NCBI GenBank assembly: GCA_026874595.1 | Contig: CM049310.1 | Location: forward strand, 49,815,558 to 49,879,557 | Source: Sipunculus nudus | Taxonomy: Eukaryota; Annelida; Sipuncula; Golfingiida; Sipunculidae | Reading direction: 5' to 3' | Length of the DNA stretch: 64,000 bases | Part shown: piece after piece, positions 12,309 through 23,559 of the stretch | How the letters are laid out: each line of letters opens with the position of its first letter | How positions within the stretch are numbered: position 1 is the stretch's first letter | The notes under the pieces: model-generated | Told to the model about the DNA's origin: nothing | Database searches by the model: none | What the model saw: only the letters and a program-made list of their open reading frames with translations | Made by a program: the position numbers and the translations under genes

Positions 12309-12359
12309 ACTTTAATATACAAGGAGAGGCGATGCGTCAGCAGTAGGTCACGTGACTCA
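12309..12359 (-). promoter_or_regulatory. Candidate promoter with TATA box, E-box and AP-1 site
   Basis: Read on the minus strand: TATATTAAAG at 12318-12309, TGACGCATC (CRE-like) at 12339-12331, a TCACGTGA palindrome at 12348-12355 and TGAGTCA (AP-1 consensus) at 12359-12353. All lie upstream of the signal-peptide ORF whose ATG is at 12075, leaving a leader of roughly 200 bp. The clustering is suggestive but each motif is short. Confidence 0.35.
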
Positions 12360-13009
12360 AGTCTTCACCAATTCCTCCTCCCCTTCACTTTAGGCCTCCA
12401 ATGAGTGAAATGTTTTGCCCACTAACGTCACCAATCTTCTGTGTGGAAACCCGAGATGGAGAGCTACTGATGAATGTTTGGCTTAATAATGGACATAGTC
12501 CTCTATTCACGCAGGTGATTTAAAGGTAACCTTTGTAATGTAGGACATTACAATAAACTATCCTAGAACACTGCATACAATGTATATGAGAAATTGTCCT
12601 AGAAAACTCGATACAAACAATTAACAGCAGTTTTCTCGGGTTTGTTTGTCTACGTGTCTGTTTAACGGAGGCGTGGGAGGGAATGTGGGGGGTATTTGAG
12701 GGGGTCCGGCTGAAGCCATGGACTAGGTAACATTAAAATTGTTTTGTGCGAACCTTAAACTGAGGCTTTGGCTCTTTGCTTCAAAATCGACAGGTATGGT
12801 ATATTGCCTTTTAATTTTTGGCAATCACGATCTTCTTTCACTGCATATTTTAAAGCTAGTTGAAAGTTGATGATGAAATTAAGTATATAATTCCAATTCG
12901 ATATAATACATAATTTCTCATATTGGTAGTCATTTTGATCAAAGGATTTCTGATTGTATACAGCCATTGGCCACTGTACCTTAATCATACTCTTTTCTGC
13001 CGTGTCCAT

Positions 13010-13270
13010 CTAACTGTCCGTAGAGGGTGGTTGATGGACTCGTGACCGCAAGGTTGTGGGTTCGCGTCCCGTTCTGACCACTGTCTCTTGACCATATATA
13101 GTCTTACCACAATCGTACGCCCTCTGCCCCCAGGAGTGAATGGGTACTGGTCATGGGCGGCAGGCAAGTTTGGGACGAATAACATACTTAAGCGCCTATC
13201 ATGGCTGCTCAGGTGTTATTATTCTCAGCGGACTGAGGAAAGCTACAAGAATGGATAGACCTTAAAGGTG
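13010..13270 (+). mobile_element. tRNA-derived SINE, family C, copy 2
   Basis: Better preserved than the copy at 11400. Box B is intact (gtgggttcgcgtccc), followed by agtgaatgggtactggtcatg and gaggaaagctacaagaatgg. The two copies share the head and the terminal 40 bp most clearly. No target duplication is obvious. Confidence 0.7.
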
Positions 13271-13561
13271 CCCATTCACCTATCTTAAAAAAAGAATTCA
13301 TGTGATTTCTGGCTTCCTCTGTGTATATATTCATGATCTACGGTTAATTCTTGTTATAAAAAAACTCTTCAAGACCTCCGTGAAGGATGTATGAACTTGT
13401 TTAACAACAACATGTTTGTAAACATGAATTATGAATATATTTCCATGACATGGAGAGGGGTATCATTAAAGCTAATAGGATTATCTAATTTCAGATTAGC
13501 CGGACCTAGACGTGGCTACGAAGCTATGAGTTGTCTGTTTGATCTCTCACGTGATATCTGA

Positions 13562-13879
13562 TAAGGCAAAAAAAATAACAGGTGTGGTTCTCAGGCACCG
13601 CCCGCGTCAATTTTAACCCCCCCCCCCCCCGCATCAAAATATTTTATTTTGATTTTCATCTTTCAAGAAGATAAAAAAATACATTTTTTATCAGATTTCC
13701 TATGTAATGTAATGTAGTGCTTTTACCTGTTTAGCAAAAAAATCTGTTATTTTAATGCTTTTCCCTGGTCATATGACATTTTTATCGAAACATACAAAAA
13801 GGTAAAAAATGAAATATAGCCCGACAGCACTGATTTTTGGGAAAAAATGCCTGAAAACCATACCCTTTTTTTGGCCTAA
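13562..13879. mobile_element. MITE with long inverted ends, copy 1
   Basis: The left end is taaggc-A-rich-ggtgtggttctcaggc and the right end is gcctgaaaaccatacc-T-rich-ggcctaa, so the ends are inverted repeats of about 35 bp including the A/T-rich spacer. The same termini bound the element at 60550-60894. A C homopolymer (about 13617-13630) sits beside the left end, and cccgcgtcaatttt and cgcatcaaaat recur in both copies. No ORF. Confidence 0.7.
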
Positions 13880-14639
13880 TGGAAACATGTTTTATACAAC
13901 TGCGTAGGTGGGGGGGGGGGGGTACTTATAGATTACAAGGACTATGATAAAAATGCATCGTGGGGGACCAAGCGAGACCAGACGCACGCTTAGTACATGA
14001 ATGTCTATGTGGGGTTATTTGTTGTCAAGTAGGACCGCAGGAAATTTTTATGAAACATTATTTCAATGCGGCCACGGCAACGCAAAATAAATTGTTCTAC
14101 AAAATATTGGCGTTAAAAATAAGGCGTAGGCGGGCAATTTTTCTAGTTAACCAGTCGAGACAAAATAGGTTGAGTTATGTCAGGTGGAAGGAAGAACATA
14201 GTCATACAAGTATGTGCGACAATTCTGCGAATGGTGTAGATGAGCCACACAAAGTTTAGTCCACTTTATATGACACTTTTGTGAAAGCAATATTTTTCAT
14301 TGTCATTCGCACAATGATTTCTTTAAAAGGCTTGAGGCAGTTCAGGGCACCCATGAGAAACAAAACTTCAGAGGACTTTAAATCTCTGATGCACTGTCAT
14401 GGTGTCTTCCCATTGTCACCTTGGTATCATACTGATGTTTCTCCGACGTTTAGCCAATGTCAGATCGGGACACATTTGGGACGACAAAAGGGACGCGTGA
14501 ACCTTGTCTTGGTGCTCATTCAACCCATAAAAAGTATTTACAGAAGCGCCGATTGGGCTCAACAGTTTGCCTTCGCCAGTAGGGTATGTGTTCATTTCCG
14601 TTCGTTTGTGTGCGTGTGTGTGTATATTTGTGTGTGTTT

Positions 14640-14820
14640 GTTCCAAACATAACTCACGCAATCATGAACGGAATCTCATTAAAGAAGAACAGATTAGATT
14701 TTAGTCTGGAGCCGGCACATGATCCGTGATCAGGAGCGTCATCATGGAATTTTCACAAATGTACGGTCACTTATGCACGAATGAACCTTGGAAAATGGGC
14801 CGAATAAGTGAATAAAAACA
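14640..14820 (+). repeat. Dispersed repeat, inverted mate of 6545-6800
   Basis: Contains ccaaacataactcacgcaatcatgaacgg and gccggcacatgatccgtgatcagg in reverse-complement correspondence with the copy at 6545-6800. The two copies are 7.8 kb apart and lie on opposite strands. The preceding (GT)n-like stretch is also shared. Confidence 0.6.
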
Positions 14821-15589
14821 CGGTTTTTGAAGTATCCCACAATAGGGAATCCCCATATGGCGGAGGCCAGCATTCTTTCCAATGTAGATTTGTAGCTCTT
14901 TACTGCACGGCATTATATAGATCTACATATGCCGAGCACCTTTCCACCATACCGGGAGTGTGTAAAGTTCATTTGCACGGTTGTTATGTAAAGTAAGTAT
15001 ACAGAGGCGTTTTATATGACTTCATCAGACTATTTATTAACGCAGGTCATTTAAAATTACAAGGCTCCACTAATTGTGATTCAACAATTCAACGAAATAT
15101 CGGTAATCCATAATATATTAAGGAGAAAAGCTATATATTTTATGAATATTAAACATACCTTTTATGTGAATAGCTCCCTTTAAGCCTGCAGAACCTTCGT
15201 TGAGACTCACTTTAATTTTATTCAATTTTGCGCAATAGTTAAGCTTTGCTTTCTGATTATGTAATCTGCCTTGAAACAACTTTATCCAACGTACTCAAAC
15301 GGACCACAGTACTCTTTATACTACATTTTTACCTGCGCCGCTGATGTATTTAGAAGCCGCTTTGCATTATGGGCCGTACGTTTCTTGAGATCCGATTCTG
15401 CGTAGCGTGGTCAACCGTCCTCCAACAGATCTCATTGGAGTGATCACGAATTGACACCGATTTTTTTTACATTGTAAACAAATAAGGCTTATGCAATGGC
15501 TGAAAAGGGCGTTAAAATTTTAAACAGTTTGATAATAATGATATAATTAGTTTGATGAGTATAATGTTTCATATTTATTTCAGATTCAC

Positions 15590-15800
15590 ATGATTGATCA
15601 TGTCAATACCATCATTTATCATTATTGTCATCATTATCATCATCACTATATTTTTTGTAATGATGGTCTACATTCCATCATCAACAGCGACATCATTCTC
15701 ATATCCATGTTCATCAACAACATCATTTTTACCATCAGCACCTTCAACATTATAAACACCATCCTCGTCGTCAACATCATCATCATCGCTGTCTGAAGCA
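15590..15800. repeat. Degenerate ATC/CAT-rich low-complexity tract
   Basis: Long run of cat, atc and catcatt trimers with interruptions, giving histidine/isoleucine-rich ORFs on one strand and aspartate-rich ORFs on the other. These are artefacts of the repeat. A purer (CAT)n lies at about 16278-16318. Confidence 0.85.
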
Positions 15801-16284
15801 TATGGCAAAGTGCCTTCAAAATTTAACCCTTTAGAAAATAAAAAATGTCCAAGCGCGAGGCAGCAATTCCTTGAGAGCACGATATCTTAAGAACCGTTTT
15901 ATCCATTGATCAGAAGATTTATATAAGAGTAAGTGCCTATGGGAAGATGTGTTTTGTTTATGCAATTTACTTTAAAGTTACTTTAGAGAGAGCTGGCTGA
16001 AAATTTGTTTGACCTTCTGAATTTTCAGCAAAATTGAGAAGACCCAGGTGTCAATATTGAGATCAATAAAGTTGCCTTCTGGACAGTAAAGATTAAATAG
16101 ATATTCTTGTCATTCTCCAAATCGGGAACAAAATTGGTAGTCGTTTAAATCTGACTAACAGTTATGAATATTTGACCAAAAATATCATGCTGGTTAGCTG
16201 AGCGTCATGACCCATGGAACGCTTGTTTTCGTCATTGTCATTATTCAACATCGTCGTCATTGTCAGTAGTAAAAGCATCATCTG

Positions 16285-16319
<35 letters not shown>

Positions 16320-16445
16320 CCATCACACCAATTTTGTATAGTTATCACTACAACCCCGCAGATTACCGCTATCCTATTCATCTTTAGTAATCCTCCATTT
16401 CGAATCTTCCATAACAACTGAAAAAAAATGTTTGACATCCTTACA

Positions 16446-16449
<4 letters not shown>

Positions 16450-16506
<57 letters not shown>
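16450..16506. repeat. (TA)n microsatellite
   Basis: Uninterrupted TA dinucleotides over about 55 bp. Confidence 0.95.
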
Positions 16507-16508
<2 letters not shown>

Positions 16509-18019
16509 TGCATTCCAAAATCTCTCTCGGCTGTCATGTTTATTTCACATAATATTTACCCCTACAAAATTAATTATTTTTATCATCGATAAGAGATTAT
16601 TCTTTCGTCATCAACTTCTGTGTTCCTCATAATACTGTTGGTCATCATACATGGAAACACTGCTTCAGTGCTTCCGCCAAGGAAGGTAGGTTTTCGCTCC
16701 TGGTAGTACTTATGCAATAATGACTGAAAGTCTCCATAGAGGAGTGGGATATGGGCCAGGAAGGACATTTATTTTCTATTTTCATTATTCAAATCGTATT
16801 TGGACAAAGGATTTTTTCCCCATTTTTGGTAAAATGTTAATCGGTGCACCGGTAAGGGGTAAATTAAAGGTAGCCTGCAGGAGAGTAGTAAAGGGGGAAT
16901 TGCCCGACGTGCCACTTCACCATGTTGATTGGATCATGTTATGACTGTATTTCAATATTCACCACTGCCAAGGCGGTCATTAAATTGTTTGACCCATTTC
17001 CGTCATTTTGTATTTTTGTTTGTCTGGTCAGCATGATCACGGTTAACCGACTGACGGAATATCGATTTTTCACCACATTTGTACATGGAGGGCCGGGGCA
17101 CGGTCAAAGAAAAAAAAAGCTTTAAATCCGAACCCGGACTACTGGCGAATCCGGTAGGGCTGTTTTGAATTAGCGAAGGTAAACGCTCTACTGAAGTACC
17201 TCTAGTTGTCAAGTCCTTTCATATATGGTTTGTACTAAATATATCATTCATTTACAGGAGGAAGGAATTTAAAGTCATTCTCAAAACTAATTATTTCAAG
17301 ATGAAAGTGTGCTTTTGACGGGACCGGCGACAGGAACCGTAATATCTTCCTTCGTGAGTAAATCAGTTGCTTTATAAAGGAGACTTAATCGTGACATGGT
17401 GCGTTTTGGAAGGAAACGCCAACGCAATGCAGTCAGCTTGAAAAGTCGGCAATTTTCCTTAGTCACCTGCGTATATTACACGGAGCAAAAATAGTTATAT
17501 ATAAAGTATTTCTGTCATTTACTATCCGGTTTTCTTCCCGATAATTCAAAATTATTAACATAGATGTAAATATTTTTGACCATTCGAAAAAATTGACTCC
17601 ATGGGAAATCAGGAAACGAAAACCCCCGCCCTGCAGTCGATTGAAATTAAAAAAGAAATGTTTTGTTTTTATAAAATATGAGGTCAAAGGCTGCACGCTG
17701 TCATAGCGGTGTGTTCGTCTAGTCGACGTGAGGATGTTAATTGGTATGCATTTAATACCAATGACGTCAACAATAACCCCGCGTTCTCAGTCACGTGAAC
17801 CTGCGGCACTTGGAAATGCTTTTGATCGATTTTCATGTGTGGATCGTATTTTTCTTTTTCGATATATTAACCGAAGCAAAATAGGGACTTCGTTGCCATT
17901 TGATAATATCTATCTGAGTGAAAGCTCCTACCTTGGTGGGAGAATGCGCTCTCTTGAAGTTAAGATCGTTGTAAGAAAATCTTGACATTCGAATACAGTT
18001 AGTTCATAAAGAATGAAAT
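16507..18019. other. Non-coding DNA
   Basis: No supported exon, RNA gene or repeat pair. Several ORFs of 60-85 codons lack splice context and recognisable motifs. Confidence 0.45.
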
Positions 18020-18250
18020 TTTGTTCCTTACTTTAAATTAGAGAAAACAGCAAAGATGCATCATTTTGTAATACGCCGACGTGTGATTATAAAATATATT
18101 TAGATATTACATTGGTTCTTGCAGTTTCAACAGTTTGGGATAGAAAACCCTTTGTTTCCAACTTTAAATAAAAGTAAATCAGCTTAGATACATAATTTTG
18201 TAATATGCTGACGTGTGACTGCGAAATATATTAAGACATTACGGTTCTGA
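18020..18250. repeat. Local tandem duplication, about 120 bp unit
   Basis: The phrase cattttgtaatacgccgacgtgtgattataaaatatattt (about 18062-18101) recurs about 125 bp later as aattttgtaatatgctgacgtgtgactgcgaaatatatt, with flanking aactttaaat also shared. Two diverged units, no coding signal. Confidence 0.65.
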
Positions 18251-19930
18251 TTGGCATGACTTGGTAAGGCTTGGTGCGTAAATTACTTTAATCTTTACCT
18301 TGCATCAAAACCAAAACCAAAAATAATTCAAACCTGGTAATAACTAATAATTTAAGTGCCATCGCTGAAGTAGAATTGAAATTGCTTTAATAACACTCTT
18401 AAGGAATGACCATAGAATATTATTTTTCTTTCTTTTCCCCGCCCTCTATTTAAACTGTAATAATGTAGCAACATGATCAAGAAAATTCAACACAATAGAA
18501 GCAGTCAGCATATGACAAGAGTGGGTTACAATCCACAAGGAGCATTTTTACGTCATTGTTTACCCGATTCCAACACGCTGCGCAGAATCGGGCTCACAAG
18601 AGTATAGCGGCAACCTGCCATCCAAACGTCGACTTTTAATTAACTGAAGACGTTGGGTGGCAGTACAAGCTATTGGGTTCACATCAATTCTAGTACATGC
18701 ATATGTACACGCCATTCTATAACAGTACTTTTTCATTTTCATATGCTTGTCGAACTGTCATTTTTTCCCGAGATAAGACCAAAGTGGCATTATTCTCTTG
18801 GGAAAAAATAATAAATATTACATTCCCGGTTTACTTGCGTGTAATCATGCAGCAGTAAATAATAACAAGGCTGGTTTTATTCGGAAAGTTTGTCTCTGCG
18901 TCTGTCATTACGGCTTGACAGCTTCGTGTGAATCGGTGCCATAAAGAAGAAAGGAGGTATTCAATGTTATAAATTTTGTGTAACAACATTCTTTCTTTTT
19001 AATTTAGCAAATATGACACATCTATATAAGCCTCTGATGTCAAATAATACCACACAGCAAATATTTTGAGCCGACCCTTAGATTAGGTGTTCTATTAAGA
19101 CTTGCATCATGACTCGAAGGCCCCTATTAGTTTATTTTTAGAAGGCCTAAATGTCACTTTATCATGGCTAACAAGAGTACGACCCTGCTGGTCAGCGTTC
19201 ATTGTCATTGAAATCAAGCCCAACAGTGCACTGGGGGTATAAATACATCAGCGGCAACGCGGCGTAGGTTTAAATGTAGTGACGAGGATAATATAGTCCG
19301 TTCAAAGACGTTGTATAAGAATTGTTTAGAGGCAAATTATGGCCATGTGAGTCACTTCCATATGTATACATACAGTGACGTCCCGATAATACGACCACCA
19401 GTCAAAACGGCCATGTTAGCGGGGTTTTCGTTTTCAGGGGGTTTTAGGTCTAATTATCGTCGAAGTACCTTGCTTCAGTTAGTAAATAAATACCTGTATT
19501 TATTCAAATAATTTTGAGTCCAAATGGCATATACATATTTTGTATCCTCAGAACATCCTCTAATATACTGCCAATATAAATATAATTTTTATTGTTGGTT
19601 CGAAGATTTTAAAATTCATCGGCTATGCAGAGTGTTCTTAAAAAAAAACAGATCATGTCCATAAACAGAAACAGATCAGGTCGGTAAAACGCGGTATATA
19701 AGCCCCATTTACACACGTTTTTCTGGAGCGCTCTGTATACATCGTTTACCTCGCAACAAGTCCCCAAAACGCGCCAGATTTCGAGGATTTTCGGTCTAGA
19801 GCGCGCTACATTTTGACCACCGGGTTGAGTCGGTTCTACATTCTAGCGCGCGCTAGACGGCGTCTGGCACGGACTTCATTTGTGCTTCGAACGTGTGAAA
19901 ACAGAAGTGGAGCGATATAAAGAGCGCTCC
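18251..19930. other. Non-coding DNA
   Basis: Nothing I can support as a gene. Around 19720-19870 there is a small block rich in gcgc and ctagagcgcgct with partial self-complementarity, possibly the edge of a repeat. Confidence 0.4.
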
Positions 19931-19939
19931 AGCAAAACC

Positions 19940-20165
19940 CGGCTGTCGTGCGACTTAGATTACCCATTAGAGCCCTGCGTGGGCCAGGATTTAGAGCCCG
20001 CACCCGCTCCCATAAACAAATCTTCAGCCTGCAACCGCCCCGCAATTGTTAAAACCGGCCCCCAACCTATAAAGAAAAATCAAACCGCACCCGCCCCGCA
20101 TATTTAGCTTTCAGTCCGCACCCGCCCCGCCCCGCCCCGCCCCGCCCCGCATTTTTACCAATAGT
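19940..20165. repeat. GC-rich block of cccgccccgc units, left part
   Basis: Strikingly GC-rich for this window. Degenerate 25-35 bp units contain cccgcacccgccccgcat, followed by four perfect ccccg repeats near 20128-20152. The same units recur at 21285-21445, about 1.1 kb away. The two blocks may be the ends or arms of one element. Confidence 0.6.
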
Positions 20166-21284
20166 CAGCCCGCATTCAACCCGCAAATAAACATAAGGGA
20201 CAACCATGCAAAAAGGTAGCCAACTAGAAAAAATATTATTTATTTTCATATATTAATAATGAATGACCATCTGAGTAAATAGCGTTATCATGTTTTGTTG
20301 ATGGTAGGACATTTTTTCAGTATTTTTCACAGGTAAGGACGAGTGTTACCATGCATTTTCTTATTTTTAAGAATTACAACTTCCCAAAATAAAATTATTT
20401 ACTGCCATATCACTGGAAATGTTACTGCAGTAACTGGGACACACTATTCAAATATTGTCATTGTGTCTCCTTAAAATATTTAAAGTGAATATAAATTCGA
20501 CATATTCAGGTATTTAGCTAACAACATAATTGCAGTTTAAAAATGTTTACCATGCATATGCTGTTATACGGAAACATAAAATAAAACTTAAGCATAAAAC
20601 AATCAATTTCTATTAAGTTTGTACGCCTGGAGTTACACTACTCATCACTAGCAGGTTGCGTATTTGCTCACCACAGTTCACACCCTATATATGACAAAAA
20701 GCTTAATCCTGTCCAGCGATGATCAGCTAATTAGCTGAAAGGGGAAGGGTATGGAACTGTACAGAGGGAGTCAGCTCTATGTTATGGATGTATACACAAG
20801 AATAAATATCAAATGAGCCCCATGCCATGCTCCTTATCTCATTTTGCTTTGCTTGTGCAGTCCTCTAAACAAGCCATTTGCTCATCCATGATTGGCACAC
20901 CTCAGTCTTTGTGAGTTATGTAAAGCTATATCCAGCTGGTGACAGAGCCAGATGCACCCATATTGTGACTATTATAACATCACAGACATAATCCTGGTGC
21001 TCTACCCTCAGCCATGTTACGTAATATCTGAGACTGGCAACAAGTAAAGGCCTACAGTGCTGAACAGTCTATAATTATACCAAGCTTTTCCCAGGTACAT
21101 TTGCAATATTGTGAAAAGTGGTCTCTGCAAAGATGAATCTGTCTCAAAACTCAGGGCATTTATATTTCACAATTGCTGTATAGTAATTAAAAAAAATGAA
21201 TAACCAAAGGAACATAAACAGACCCGCAGTGCTTAACATTCAAGTAAAAGTGATCATCTTCTCGCTATTTAACCATGTTTTCGG

Positions 21285-21445
21285 CCCGCAGAAACCCGCA
21301 CTTATATAAATATCATGTAACCCAACCCGCCCCGCATATTCAATCTTTTAGCCCGCATCCCCCCCCCCCCACCCCCACCCCGGCAGAGATTATTTTTTCG
21401 CCCCGCCCCACAAAATCCTGAAAAAGTCAGCCCGCCGGGGCCCTC
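21285..21445. repeat. GC-rich block of cccgccccgc units, right part
   Basis: Contains cagaaacccgcac, acccgccccgcatattcaatctttt and tcgccccgcccca, matching the units at 19940-20165 in the same orientation. A C homopolymer (about 21359-21370) interrupts it. The 1.1 kb between the blocks is AT-rich and non-coding. Confidence 0.6.
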
Positions 21446-22735
21446 GGGGTCGAGGAATTCATATTTGTTGTCAAATGTATAATTTGACATATTTTATCCC
21501 TATAATCCAAGATGGCCGCCGATTTTTGTAGCCCTAGGCCAGAAGTATGCTAAAAACACAGTGGTTATTTCATAGGTCGAAAGGTTTGATGAGAAATGAA
21601 CCTTTCAAAATACTGATTTGAAAAGTCTAGGTCATGGCGAAGTAATTGCACTACATTATTAAGCTCGGGACTAAGCTAGTTGAGTCCAGGTCAGAGCCCT
21701 TGAGTTCTAGTCGACTTACTGCCATAATGAGCTGTAGTGGTTCGTTTCCCGTGGATTTGGTTTCTCGGAAATGATAATTTGAGAATCTGGCGAGTGTGTG
21801 TCTGTGAGGGCGGAAACCGTTAGATCACGAAATCCTTTTCAATGGGTTCGCCTGCAATATTGTGCAGTTTGTGGTTTGGATTCTTTGGTTTCTTGTGTCG
21901 AGGAATTCCTATTTCATGTATCATTTTTCTTTGACTTGTTTGCCTTATAATGAATAGGCTTATTTGTTAAATATGTCGCACAGCCTGTACAATAGGTCCA
22001 ATTCTTCCATTAAACTCTCCTAGTGTTTTTTGTGTTTTATAAATATTAATTTGAAATTTAGTGGGGCTGTCCCTTACAAAAATTAGTGGTAACAAGGACC
22101 GTAGTTTGATTCCTGACATTGCAAGAAGTTTGATTTTTTTTTGCTCGACCAATGTTAACTTTTTTTTCCGGTGTCCTTCACTTGCAAAGGGGGGGGGGGG
22201 GCATCGAGAAATCTAAATATTTTTTTCTTAATTTTTGTCATTTGACTGATTTTTACGTGCTCAGAAAGGCCAGTTTTTTTAATGTTTTGTTCTAGTGGGG
22301 TGTTTCTCCGTGTATTTTATTCTGTGTATGTTACATGTGAAAAATTTAACTGGTGCTGTCTTGGCGTGAACCAGAAGAGCTCAGTATATGAGAAGTGTTA
22401 TACAGTCTAGTCCATGGCATTAATTTCATTTGTCCAGTCTTTGTCCAGACCGAATCTCAGGGATGGATCTAGGGTTTAGGATAAGGAGGGGTTCAACCCA
22501 GGAGGACAAATGACCTAATCAGGTCTACAGGTCTAGAAAGGGGAAACTTTTGTATAAAGCAGAGCTGAACAAATAATATTCAAGAATAGGCATAATATTA
22601 CTCCTGATTCTGTCCGTTTAAAATAAAACTTTCTAAATATAAAAATATGAAATCACTGGTAAATTTACGTGAAATTTACCACCTCTATATATTCATCCTG
22701 AACCACGTATAATTAAACATTACAGAATTAAAGAA

Positions 22736-22806
22736 ATGGAACTAGTATAAACAGAAAAGTCGACAGTGCGGCAGTGAACCGACTTTTCTGTATATTCTAG
22801 TTCCAT
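22736..22806. repeat. Near-perfect 27-bp inverted repeat (hairpin)
   Basis: Arms 22736-22762 and 22780-22806 pair at 25 of 27 positions around a 17-bp loop (left arm ATGGAACTAGTATAAACAGA then AAAGTCG). It could be a tiny foldback MITE. The core AGAAAAGTCG also occurs in the MITE at 866-1161. Confidence 0.85.
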
Positions 22807-23559
22807 CTCTATATACAATGAACTAGCGTGGCTATTCATACATCTCTCAGAATAAATGAGAATATGTGAACAAACATCAAAATAATTATGATTATCTCAA
22901 ATTCATTAAATCCTGATGTAAATATATATTTTTATAAGAATCACACTCAGAGTCTGACATTGATGTTAGTTTTAAAGAGTGGGACTCTCTAATTAAAAGG
23001 ACGTGACTCGAAACTCAAGGACGGAGACTTGGATCTGGATTCATAGAGTAAGATGTCCCCATAATCTCCTCCCAAACCGAAAACTAGGTCACTGCAACTT
23101 CGTTCCTTCGAGGAATTAAAGGAAAAACCTCGAACTTCCATTAAAAACATATTATCACACTTCAGAACTGCTTAATATCAAACCCATTTATCTGTGTTTT
23201 TTTCTCTGTAATTACCAGAAGTAAACCTATATACTGAACGATCTTGACCCGCTGCCTTATCTGATACAGTTGGCAGTCTGCCAAAGCTATAAATAGATCC
23301 AGGCTGACCTTTTGCTTGTTGCCAGATCTGAAATTGTTGGTTGTCTGCCAAGCTATTTATAGATATAGACACAATCTTGGCATGTTGGTAAATCTGTTTA
23401 TAAGTACTGAAAGACTGGCTAAAATGGTTTTTTTTTCAAGCTGATGTATTTATAAGACTTTTAACGAGGCCTTTTAATATTGATCCTCTTATGTCCTGCA
23501 TATCTACCTTAGTCATTATGATTTCAGCAAAATGGACGTTTCGGACCTGCAAGTTTCTG

